From: Epiperipatus broadwayi
Taxonomy: Eukaryota > Onychophora > Udeonychophora > Euonychophora > Peripatidae
Direction: 5' to 3'
Length of the DNA: 64,000 bases
Assembly: GCA_028023455.1 (NCBI GenBank)
Contig: JAQFVV010006551.1
Span: forward strand, 355,001-419,000
A program made the translations under genes and the position numbers. The first letter of the stretch is position 1. Every line of letters begins with the position of its first letter. Below the pieces are notes generated by a model that saw nothing but the letters and a program-made list of their open reading frames with translations, did no database searches and had not been told where the DNA came from. This document shows, one piece after another, positions 37,368 to 48,678 of this stretch.

Positions 37368-39797
37368 TGAAGTTAGACATATATACACATGGAATATATA
37401 TATGTTTTCTTCACCATTCACTGTGGTTTAACTAAAGACCCTGAGTTCAACCACAATGAATGTAGACTAAATTTAAAATAGGAAAAAAATTACGGAATGT
37501 TCTTTTAATTTTAGAAAATAAAATGAAAAGATTTTATTTTAGATAAAGAAATAAAAATTTCTAGAACTCATTAAAGAAAAAAGATTAATTAGATAAAAAA
37601 AAATAATTGATTTCAAAACACTGTAATTAAAATTAAGATAGAGAACAATGGAGATTGGAATGCAAGATGGCCAACAACTTGGGTAGATAGAGAGAGAACA
37701 GTTTAGTTTCTGCATGGCCTTTGCCTGAGTCAGTTCAACCGCTAGGATAGAAAAATAGCACAAGATATTTTAGTGAAGAAAAAATATATTTAACTGGTGG
37801 ATAAAGGCTCAAAAAAATAGGAGATAGTAGATCCCTGCTGTGGAGTTTAGAACCACTAACAGTCAAAGAAACTTAAAAGAATTTTTCGGGTGTTATAATG
37901 GAAATGGCCGAGTAGACTTTTCTCTCTCTCTCGTCGGTTTTCCTGTTTTTGCTGAAGCTGGAAAAGTATAATATCAGAATGTAGAGTTGGTGATAGAACA
38001 TTTATTGCCTAACCGAATGCCTGCTGCCAGTCATGGATAATGAAGGACTAAAAATCAAAATAAGCCGTTACTTGTGTAGTGCACTGGAATCTCCATAAGA
38101 CTATCTAGCTAAAGACATACTTATTTCAAATTACCGGTAATATGAATTTTTGTACTAGTGTATGATTTATTTTAAAATATTATCAACAACAAAAATGTAT
38201 ATGTACATTTAGTTCTATTATATATATGTGGGTGTGTGTGATTAATTAGTTTTAAAGCGTTTTATTAAAAAAGCAGAATAATAAAATATTCTGTAATTTT
38301 TTTTTATATATATATATACAAGGTATTTTACCTTGGCAGAAGTGCAAAAGTCATTCAAAATAGATTAATGTTTTTTTTTTTGTTAAAAAGGGAAATCAGT
38401 AGATTGTTCTTATTTCGGTTTACTTAAGGAAAAAGCAAAATAATTGAAACTAAACTCTTATAGTTTTTTTTGTTTGTTTTGATTTCACATTTTGCTTTTT
38501 TCAATCGAAATTGGAGTTGCATATGTGCATATATGTGGTCAATTAATTGGGGTGAAGTGATTTGAAATCATATGTATATTTAAGTAGGAGAGAGAGTGTT
38601 TACATAATCAAGAAACATTAAAGAAGTTTCATTAACAGAGGTGGGTTCTCGTATCCTTTTTTTTTATTAAGCCACTAGTAAACATATATATCTAAATGAT
38701 TATGTAAAGATCAATAATGTAAGGGAATTTCTTTTTAATCTAAATTTTTTTCTCAGTTTTGTGAGAGCTTTGTGTCATGAGAATTTAGATATTAGTATTT
38801 AATTTCAGGCTTAATTTTTTTTTTAAACGGATTATTATTCCATCTCAATCTTTCGCGTGTTACTTGGGGGGTGGCAAATATCATTATAAATTGTGTCTTA
38901 TTTTAATCTCCATATTGGTGGGCTCATCTCACGGACATCGCCAGATAATTCTGGAAATCATTATACATCAACCTATTAGTTACTGGACATAAGGGACATA
39001 AGCATTATGCTCCATTTTTTTGAACTCGGATCATGCTCTGCGAATGAGTTCCTTCCCACTCTACTATGTTTTAGGGCCGGAGCGCTATCCAGCCTCATTT
39101 TGTTATACACTCCTCATAGAGAGAAATATCTCTGGAAAACTGCTTGCCAAAAAAAGGGCGAAAGACACCATATCTCTGAGTAATACATTTTGTTAATACA
39201 TTTGTTTTATTAAGGCTGACCATTTTCTAATGCTCAAAGCACTACATAGAAACTAGTAAAAGGGGAGTTCAAATTTATGTTACAGGCTATATTTTTGTTA
39301 TAGCTCCAAGAACATCTATTTAATGAGTAATTTTTATTTTTTTATTTTTCTTTCTTTCTCTGCCACTTCTGAATGGTCCCTTTTACTCTCTCTCTTCCCA
39401 AAAATCATTCATCCCATACAAAGTAAATATAATACAATTTTGTGAACTAAACCGATGTTTACTGCCTATATGTACCTATTGTCAGTCCATTGATGCTTTC
39501 GGGTAGACTGAGAAGTCAATGACCACCTTTGTGTATATAATGAACTTTAGTTTTTTTGTGAACAATAAATCTTCTGCTTTATTTTAATACATTCACATAC
39601 CACTTATTCTTATTTGTAAATTCCTCCTTCAAGTCTTATCTCTCCCTGATTACCGGGCATATATTGAGAAGAAATTCTAGTGAGGTTATGAAGAGTAAGT
39701 CGCTTAGTGGCAATCTGGAGGAGTAGGTGAGGTTCGAACCTCCTCAACCTGCCTCTCTAGATTTGGTTAAAGCAGCTCTACCTTTCATACCGTTACA
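37368..39797 (+). repeat. 3' LTR
   Basis: It begins TGAAGTTAGACATATATA and ends CATACCGTTACA, followed by (TA)n. Relative to the 5' LTR it has substitutions and several indels. For instance it lacks part of the 'gtttttttttttttg' run near 38370, and carries an extra 'aagggacata' near 38990 and an extra block 'cccaaaaatcattcatcc' near 39400. The purine-rich stretch 'aatgggttctaggaata' just upstream is a weak polypurine-tract candidate. A tRNA-like A box (39705-39718) and B box (39731-39743) lie near its end. Confidence 0.85.
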
Positions 39798-39799
39798 AT

Positions 39800-41500
39800 A
39801 TATATATATATATATATTGATATAAAGTATAATGAATTTGTTTATTATTATATCAAACTTTTCTCAGCTCATTTGTAAATTTTTCAGTATTTTGTGATTT
39901 ATCAATTTCATAATGCCAATTTCTCACTGTGAAGAAAACAAATCTAATATTTGTCATTTTCAACATAACTAGTATATTTGATTTATATTGTATATAAACT
40001 TCTTTCTTGTAATAGTTTGATTATCATTTTATACCTTAATAAACCCAGCATATTCTTCCTCCTTCAGATAAAGATATTTTGTTACTTTCTTTTGTTTAGG
40101 AACTGTCCATTTTAAATCATTTAACTTGGTTAATTCAATCATAAAGTAATTTATACTATTTTCACACCGACAAACAAAATAATTATCAACACATCTTTTA
40201 TAAATCTTAATACCTATAAACTTACAACTGGTTCCACTTTTCCCAAGTGTAGACAAAGTAAAATTATAAATACGGGTAATTATAAGCAGATCCATGGACT
40301 AATTTTGAAAAAACATATGTGAGTTTAATATCAATTTCAAGCTCGAAAATCCCAAGATTTTTCATTAAGAAAGAAACTACACAAAAGAAAAATCAGAGAG
40401 ACAATTTTGATTAATAGGAACAAGAAATATTTAATTAAAAACAAAGTGAAAACTTTAATATTCATGAATCTTTGATTATAACAGTGTGATGTTTGCTTCC
40501 ATTAAATTTAAATTTAAATGGTTGCCAGTTGAAAAAGATTATGAAAATACGTAATTATGTATTTTATAATAGTTTTTTAATAATATTGTACAAGTTTTTA
40601 AAATAAATTTCAGCCTGTCATCCATAAGGTTGTAAATCACAAAGTGTTGGAAAAGGAACTAAGATGCGATCTGATTCAAGGTCTAAAACCCTCATCTAGA
40701 TACCTTTGGGATAATTTGCCAGAACTCTGGATTTTGTAGCATGAATGTGCAAATATGACTTTATAATATATATATATGACCTTGATTCCATAACTTTAAT
40801 TACTATTCCCTAGAGTTAACTTTCATGTGATAAAGGAAATACTGAATCATATATCTAAAACTATATATATATATTAATGAAAAGAAAATAATCCAGATCT
40901 TTTGTAATGGAATGAATAATCTAGATAAAATCTATTTCCTTATCAATCCTCATTGGGGCAGTCATTTGCAATGGATCAATTATTTTAGATCAATTACCAA
41001 CAACCATGTAAGCAGGTTTATACCCCAATTGGACAAACCACTCTGCAACTAACTGTTTAACCTTCTATTCCTATCATTCCTATATATCTGGGTGCCACTA
41101 GGCTATCCAAGATAAAATAACATTGGATACCTATTTATAATCGTATGTAGTTTGAACCTCAGTGGGTACATTACCTATAACAGTATGTAGGATTTCCCAT
41201 TTCATAACAATATATCATGTGCTACTGTGTTAATGATAAATCATTGACATTCTTCCATAATTGAGCAAATAAATTTTTATACAAAATATCATATAGATCA
41301 CGTTTATAAGTTTAACATCATAAAATCTTTTGGGAGCTCATATTTTATAATTTAATATTATAGCTCTTTCAAGCTCAAATTCAATAATATTATAAGTTTT
41401 ACTTGCTCATATTTAATACTATAGGTCATCAATGGTAGTCATATCCCTCATGATGGCTTACAATCACAAACAAATAAAATGAAAAACATTTTTATAGCCA
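39800..41500. other. A+T-rich DNA around one exon candidate
   Basis: Besides the exon candidate at 40035-40298 I find no repeat or gene. A TA run at 39799-39818 borders the retrotransposon. Confidence 0.5.
40035..40298 (-). CDS. Likely internal exon of an unidentified gene
   Basis: This is the best host-gene candidate in the window. On the minus strand a pyrimidine-rich acceptor (TTTTTTCAAAATTAG) precedes 40298, and the frame runs 88 codons to AAG followed by the donor GTATAA. Both boundaries fall between codons (phase 0-0). The protein is not low complexity: FTLSTLGKSGTSCKF, KRCVDNYFVCRCEN, FMIELTKLNDLKW, KYLYLKEEEYAGF. The cysteines (C-x2-type pair VCRC) could be structural. I do not recognise the family. 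No partner exon of matching phase is found; the candidate at 27310-27566 needs a phase-1 partner. Confidence 0.4.
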
Positions 41501-43550
41501 TTTAATATATTTATTTAAATTATTTATTAATTAATAAAATGATGATGATGATGATGATGGCAATGATATTTCCATCCACATCTTCATAACTAACTCATAA
41601 CACAAATCATATCTTTTATCAGACTTTAATTATTTATTAGAATACTGTTACATATTTAAACAATGTTTTATATTGAAATCCACCAATTATGATGATGACT
41701 AAACTAGTTTTGCAAGACAATAATTAACTCTAAGAAACATATAAACTTCTTTTAATCAAAAGAAACTAAATTTGATTATTAGTTAGTCATCAATATACAA
41801 ATAGATAAATGTACATAATTAATAATCAAAATTAGTTACATTCAAATAATAATAATAACCAAAATCCCCTCTCCCCCTTCTTCTAATGTAATTTAAACTC
41901 AATCGTTAATATCATATAGCATGATATGTGTATGTTGATCAAATAACACATAATATATTGATAAAGTCAATATTCATCATTATTGAAAAACCCCTTTTCT
42001 AATAATTAATTTTTAGTTTAATACTTAGAGAGAGACAAATGGATTTATTTAAAAGAAGATTGTTAAAAGTCACTGAGAAAATAAAATAAAATTGATATTA
42101 CCAGGCTCTTCTTATATTTACAATGTAGAGAGTGTTTCAGTGAATAGAGTGAATTTCATTTTAAAGTCAGCTTGCTCAAGGTTAAAATTTGAATTCAGTC
42201 ACATTCCATTATTTGATACACGTAGGTATATGAACTACAGCAGTTTTACTGGAAAAGTTCCGGTTTAGGCTTAGGTTTGTATTTCTTTTTTCTGTTTTAC
42301 TGCAATGATGATAATGTTTATTGTAAGACTGTATTTAAGACCCTATTTTAATATTGGGATGATTTCTTCATTTCTTCTTTCTTATGCTCTCTGTATGGGT
42401 ACATCAATAAATAAATGGATATTTTATGCTCCTAATATACTTTGAACACTTTCTTTGTGCTTCTACTTGAATGCAACATGAGATGAAACAATAGTAAGGA
42501 TCATAATCATCTTTAGTCTGGAAATCAGACATAGGATAGTATTTGTTAATTTCCTTCTCAGATTTAACTCTTCAGATGTGCTAGAGTTCTTTGGGTAGCC
42601 AAAAGATACCCTCAACAAAATATTTTTTCTACTCCCCCATACAGCTTTAGAATCCTCCAATATATATATAATAATGATGTGTTGGATCCAAGAAGCAATC
42701 AGACATTAATTCCCTCTAAATCTTTTTTCATACTATATATGTGCTGGCTTTTTTATGACATGATGCACACATATCTATTGAAATACCTGGTTATCTACAA
42801 AATATATCTTATTAATGCAGCTGCAATACAAATATCTGATCTTTTTTCCTCAAAATTTATTTTTGGGTGCTACAAAATAATCTGTGGTCTCTTTGTAATT
42901 ATAATTGCTCACTAATGAGTTATTTTTCTCTCTCCCATTTTTCTAATACTGAAGTTATCTTAAAATTGACTTTATCTCTCTCATGTTTAACACCAGATTA
43001 AAATCTTTAGAATTGATAATCTTTCTCTCTCAATTTTAACACTTTTAAATAAAAAAAAGATTGGTTATTAAATAATATAAAAAGAAAACCTTTTTACACA
43101 GAAAATATAAAATTATTAAAAATCTTTTTGGATGTATCTGTAAATGTTTAAGTTTTAGTGTTTTTACATATACACATATATTCATGTACATAAAACTTGC
43201 TTCTAGAAAGTAATCTAAACAATATTAAAAACAAAGATTATTAGAAATAAAAGTCTTATACTTAATTAATACTATTAATAATAATAATAAAACAAAATTA
43301 TAATTCATTAGATATAAATGAAATAGAACACATTAATAAGTAGTCTTAGAAAACTAATATTGCATGGAATTTGTATCTACATACAACTGTTTATCTGTGC
43401 TTAATCTTTAATTTTTAAACATACATATTAAACTATTCAAAATATTTACATTATCTCTTTTGACTAATAAAGGACAGTTGGGTAGAGAAAAAAATATTTC
43501 TCCTTCTTTCCTATAAGTTCTTTGGGGTTTGTAATACACAATTTGAACTC
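41500..43550. other. A+T-rich DNA with a short (GAT)n run
   Basis: A GAT triplet run lies at about 41540-41560. The frames at 42463-42660 (minus) and 42679-42915 (plus) have no supporting splice or domain evidence. Confidence 0.5.
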
Positions 43551-43630
43551 AATACCCTAGTGTGTGTATATATATATATAATTCTAACACAATACCCTAG
43601 TGTGTGTATATATATATATAATTCTAACAC
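43551..43630 (+). repeat. Perfect 2 x 40-bp tandem duplication
   Basis: The 40-base unit starting AATACCCTAGTGTGTG and ending ATTCTAACAC is present twice with no difference, including the internal TA run. The identity points to a recent event or to an assembly duplication. Confidence 0.95.
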
Positions 43631-44269
43631 AAGGAATATTCTATCAAATAATGTATCTTATGATTGAGTTATAAACAAAAACTTTAGTTCAATTTCAACA
43701 CCCCTAATGATACATTATATATACATATATATATAAATGATCTTCATGAAAATACACATAATAAATTAACCCTTTAACCGCTGGTTCTATGAGGTAAAAA
43801 TCAAATCTTTTAATTGGCCAACTCACAAACTGAAGACAAAGCCTATTGTTAAAACATATTCACCTATAATATTAAATTCAACTCAGATACGTTTATAAAA
43901 AATATATTACTAATTTTTCAGGTTATGAAAGAGAACGAAAGTTCTTTCAAAAATAAATTGCTATTTATTTATTATAAAATATATTCAATTTCGGCAAATA
44001 TAAAGCGAATGTCTAAACAAAAAAGTGCTGACGCAACTGCTTTTTTTCAATTTTACGTTCTGGAAAAGTAAAGATTTCTTTTTGCTAAATCTTAAATATT
44101 TTTACTAAAATCTTCAATATTTTTCGAAAATAATTTTGTTTTTTTAGTATATTTTTTAAAAAACTATTTTAATTTCTCATTTTATATTTTTTTAATACTT
44201 TAAATTACATTCGAAATGAAAATTTCAGTGTTTTTCTTTATTTTCTTTGATCAGGCGGTTTCTTTGTTC

Positions 44270-44410
44270 TTTCCAGCCAATCAGAATGTCTTTTTCGGCT
44301 GAGAGCCAGCTGACAGCCAATCACCGACAAGGTTCTTTTTTGTTTAGTTTTAAATGCGTTTTTTTTGATTTTTTACTTGTAAAATAATTCGGAAGAGGGC
44401 ACCATCTTAC
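44270..44410. promoter_or_regulatory. Promoter-like cluster: two CCAAT boxes, ETS-like and YY1-like motifs
   Basis: In a locally less A+T-rich stretch, AGCCAATCAG (CCAAT at 44277-44281) and AGCCAATCAC (CCAAT at 44317-44321) lie 40 bases apart. They are followed by CGGAAG (44390-44395, ETS-type core) and GGCACCATCTT (44398-44408, the reverse of the YY1-like AAGATGGTGCC). This combination is common at TATA-less animal promoters. No transcript start or first exon can be assigned on either strand, and motifs this short occur by chance. Confidence 0.3.
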
Positions 44411-45863
44411 AGAATTTTTAAAAACCTAATCAATAATTGTCAAACGAATATTCTACCATTAAACCTAACAGAATTAGAGTGACGTCAGATGTCAATGAGA
44501 TGCCTCATAAGAGGTGGTTGAAGAATTAATGTCAAATATATCTTGCAGGTATTAGGTGTATATACTGAACACACAAAATAATTGATGAATAACAGTTATT
44601 ATATTATCGTTTTATAAAAAAAAAAGGTTTTAAAAAAGAAAACTTATGCAATTAAAAATAATTATTAATAAGCAAATAAATTCCCATTTAGCAACTTTTT
44701 TTTATAATAGATTTCCTTTTGGAGATTGATAGCCATTTGCAGCATCAATATCTTTCTCTCTAATTAAATCAGATGAATCACAATGATGAAGGTATAAACC
44801 TTGTAATTTTCTCCAATCATTCTCTTTTTGGTTAAGCCAAAATAACTTAGTGGGAAGATGGCAAAGTTACTTCCAAAAGGTTTACATATTTCTCAAATTA
44901 ATTTTGGGTGAGAATTCTCTTAAAGTATTTACTTTAATCCCCTTTTTACTAACATATGCCCTATGGTGATATTCTCTTGCTTTTGATGATGATTGAATGG
45001 AAATAAACAAGGTAGGAGGTCCCAACTTTCTCAGATAGTAATTTATTCTCTACCCAGCCATTCTTTGATAATATCAGCTTCAAATAATATTATGCAATTT
45101 CTTCAGATAAAAAAAAAGAGAAATTTTACGAGAATAAGTTTGTTATTCTTTTTGTCCTCGATTGTCAGTAATAGTCACTGTAGAAACTAGTACAATCTTT
45201 TCTTTTGTTATCCATAGTTGCTATACTATCTAGCTTATGTTTCAACAAGCCATATTACCTCTTATTGATACATTATGATCATTAATATTTTTAGAGTAAT
45301 ACATATAGTTCTTTTACTCACTTCATATACCGTCATCACTGTTTCCATCTTTCATAACCAAGAGTAACAAATACAGAAGGTAGGATATAACAAAATATAA
45401 CAAGTAGTTGCTTTTCAATAATAATAAAAAAGATTTTTATACATTAAAGTGTAAATACAAGTACAAATTGGAGAAATTTTTACAAAACATTCATATTAAA
45501 ATCACATGAAGCTAACAAATAAAGGGACCGAAAAACTGCAACAAGTTCCAAATATAAGTTTAAAATAAATATTGCAATGTTTTCTGGAATTGATAGTTTC
45601 ATAAAACGAAATGTAGATGCTAAAATGACAAAAAAACATTCACTATTCTTCCTTCATAAGTATTTCAAATGTGATATAATTTTAAAAAACAAAAAACAAA
45701 AAAAAATCTATTTTTCTGTTTTTTCCCTTTTTTTTAAAGAAATATACTTGGCATTATAAAGATTGTAAAGATGAATCCTCCCAACCTTTATAATATATAT
45801 ATATATATATATAATAAAACAAGTTATAAATTTCATAACTTGCTTTTAAGCTTGCATTTAAAT

Positions 45864-46148
45864 GTTCACTAGAGGGAGCTTACCATTTTATAAATGCCGA
45901 AAGAGAAAAAAATTCCAAAATCTCTATCAGAAAGTCCTTATCTTCAGACCAATTGGTTTCAAGCTTGTGGCTCACCTCAGTGGATTAATAGGACTCTAGA
46001 AACTATTGCTCCACTGAGGTGAGCCACAAGCTCAGAACAAATTGGTCTGGAGATAGAGACTTTCTGATAGAGATTTTGAATTCTTTCTCTTTCGGTACTT
46101 ATAAAATAAAGCTTGATTAGAGCTATTGGTAAGCTCCCTCTAGTGAAT
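45864..46148. mobile_element. Family F foldback, about 285 bp
   Basis: The arms begin 'ttcactagagggagcttacc' and end 'ggtaagctccctctagtgaa'. Inner parts 'gtggctcacctcagtgg' and 'ccactgaggtgagccacaag' pair around a short centre near 46000. The right arm (CCACAAGCTCAGAAC, GGTCTGGAGATAGAG, GATAGAGATTTTGAA) follows the same order as the family B core (CCACAAGCCAGAAAC, AGTCTGGGGATATTG, GATAGAGATTTTATG), so families B and F appear related. A (TA)n run flanks the left side at 45794-45814. Confidence 0.8.
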
Positions 46149-46654
46149 ATATATATCAAAAAATAGCATAGACATTTTTACAAATGCATTTAAATTTAAT
46201 TCTTCAACATTTATAATAATAACAGTTTAAATGTTATATATTCTTAATGAAGACTGTGTGAATTGTCATTTAGATAAGTTCTTTTATAGTGATTAAAGAA
46301 TATAATAAGTTTCAGTGGATTTAAAATGAATAGGCAATCAATTGAAAATGGTACTGTTCTTTTAAAATCACACAAATGGGTAAAAACAGAGAAAAAATCC
46401 TACATTTTCCAGCAAAAACTAAATCAATTAAACCATAAGTAAACTATCTAATTTACATAATATCAAAAATATGAATGTAATCATTGAAAAAAATTAAGTA
46501 ATCATTTTGGTTCAATAACCTTGAAATCAATTACTCCTGTGTAAATTTTGAAACATTCAGCACTTACTATATATAGTATAAATAACACCAAGGCATATTT
46601 TAATAAAAAGTATACACAAAATATTCAAGTAATGAACTTGATGTTTATATAAAA

Positions 46655-46901
46655 TTCTTTTATTGTCAATGCACTAAAGAGAAAAAAAATTCTTCAAACC
46701 ACAATTGGGGATTTTAGATTTAATTTGAAATAAAAGGTTGGGCAGAGGTTAAGAAATTAATAAAGTTTTATCCCTTGTTAAAAATATAGGGATTGATTTA
46801 ATTAATTTCTGTACTTTCATGCTTTTATTTTAAGTTAAATTTAAAAACCTCAGTTGTGGTTGAGAAAACTTTTTCTTTGGTATACAGTCAATAAAAGCAT
46901 T
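46655..46901. repeat. Foldback, about 245 bp, diverged
   Basis: The left arm starts ttcttttattgtcaatgcac and contains aaaccacaattggggatttt. The right arm contains aaaaacctcagttgtggttg and ends cagtcaataaaagcat. Pairing is imperfect, with small bulges. No ORF and no match to the other foldbacks that I can see. Confidence 0.7.
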
Positions 46902-48338
46902 TAATATATATATAAAAAATTCTTAATTATTTTTATGTTTTTATTACTAACACAATAAATGAAAATGTAAAATTATATATAATTTTAAATTGACTGGACA
47001 CTTATATATATATCACTGAACATATCTGCTATAAATTAAAATATATATCCTTTAAGTATATATCATATTTAGTATGTGTACATGATAACATATATGTATG
47101 TATATAAGTGATTAAAATATTAAATATTCTTTTGGTGAAAAGTGTTTCATATTTTTAGTTTGTTTGAAATTTTTTCCTTGCCATAACTATATCATGCCAT
47201 TCTCTAGTGAGTTAACAAATAAAAAAATAAACAAACAGATTTTTCAACTTCAATTAAAGTGTTTGCAAAAACTAGAAGTAGAATAAAATTAATAAATAAT
47301 ATTAATGCAGCCACAACCAGAATCCGAATTTTGACATTAGAATATTGATTTTTTTTCAGGTTAAAAGCAGTTTTTTTTTCAGAAAAATAGCCCAAAATCA
47401 ATCACCTCTGTCTAATAAATGAGTACTTAGTTATTATTTAGAACATAAGAGTCACTATTTAATATTGATTTGCTAGATAAATGTTTTATATATTTTCTGT
47501 AAAAAAATAGACAATCGTCATGTAATATAATTTTCAATATTGGTCTTCAATAACCTAATATCTTACTGTTACCTTTTTTTTTAAATATTTTCAAAATGTA
47601 TTTTATGTTGATAATACTTAATATGACATTCAGATAATCATACTCGAATCTTAATCATACCCATCTTTCTGGTTCGTTTCCATGTTTATTAGGGATGAAA
47701 AGTTTAAATTAGTGAATATATTTTAAACATTTGTTTCTAATCTAAATCTATCATATTCTATATGATGTAATTAAATAAGGTCTCATGCACTAAATAACTG
47801 ACATTTAATTTATAAGCTTTTAATCTATATTGCACCTCTAAATCAACATCCTATAACTTATATAGTATATGATTAATATACAAAGTACAAATAAAACTCT
47901 TTAGTGTTAATACATTTTTATATGATTCATTAAAAAAAAGACATTCATCAAACTGAATAAGCTTGGAGTAAAATTTTCAATTCTCATAGATCACTATCTA
48001 CTTTAATGCTTTCTTAGCCTGTCAAAAAATTGATAAAAATAATAACTACCTATCAACTTCAGAAAAAAGCTGTTTTTTAATTCAAAAATTAGATTTTCTT
48101 AAGCATATACAAATATATTATCACTTTTGTGTCAAAATTATATTAAAATAAAAAATAATACTAAAAAGCAGAAAGACTTAGATAAAAATCTTATATCTGA
48201 ATAATTATTGCATTTGTTTTGAAATATTTATATACTACTAGTATTGAGCTTGTAATTTATTTACACTATATATTGGATAATAATTTCCGATGAAAATCCG
48301 TCCTCTGGTTGAAATATTAAACAGCTGTGCTAACAAGA
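46902..48338. other. A+T-rich DNA, no gene seen
   Basis: A 65-codon minus-strand frame at 47204-47401 encodes one strongly hydrophobic stretch (ILVVAALILFINFILLLVFA) that could be a membrane segment, but it has no supporting gene structure. No repeat family is recognised. Confidence 0.45.
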
Positions 48339-48603
48339 ATTTATGTTATAAAACAATGAGGATTGCCAGTTCCTCTACAAGTTTTGTGATAAATGCTTAG
48401 CCAGAGCTAGCACTTAAAATATCTCTGTCAGGTACCCCTCCCCAAATCCCTGACCATGGTTTCGTGCTTTGGCACTCCTCAGAGAGGTGTCAGAGTAGGT
48501 TCAAACATTAGATTTATATATTTTAAGTGCTGTCTGTCTCTGGCTAAGCATTAATCACAAAGCTTGTAGAGGAACTGGCAATCCTCATTGTTTTATAACT
48601 TAC
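48339..48603. repeat. Foldback, about 265 bp
   Basis: The arms 'gttataaaacaatgaggatt...gccagttcctctacaag' and 'cttgtagaggaactggcaatcctcattgttttataac' are almost exact inverses for about 75 bases. The inner pairing ('gcttagccagag' against 'ctctggctaagc', 'gcacttaaaatat' against 'atattttaagtgc') leaves an asymmetric centre with 'ggtacccctccccaaatccc'. It ends about 75 bases before the LTR element. Confidence 0.85.
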
Positions 48604-48678
48604 AAGCTTAAGAGATAGGGTCATGCGATCCATGACTCTTATTTTGACTATTTAAAGAATTTATATATATATATAAAT

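Larger units (their letters stand above)
28556..39797 (+). mobile_element. Decayed LTR retrotransposon with about 2.45-kb LTRs
   Basis: Two direct repeats (28556-31011 and 37368-39797) flank 6.4 kb. Just inside the left repeat lies a tRNA-Lys-type primer binding site (31029-31046), which fixes the plus orientation. Coding remains are a short gag N-terminus (31611-31849) and a retroviral-type protease fragment followed by a Lys/Asn-rich tail (36304-37121). Reverse transcriptase, RNase H and integrase core are absent. LTR divergence, several indels between the LTRs, frameshifts and stops show it is old. PBS type and protease motif fit a Gypsy-like (Metaviridae-type) element, but without reverse transcriptase this is not proved. 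Confidence 0.85.

Noticed and set aside
47204-47401. Small membrane protein candidate on the minus strand
   Set aside because: A single hydrophobic stretch in a short A+T-rich frame is expected by chance; no gene structure around it.
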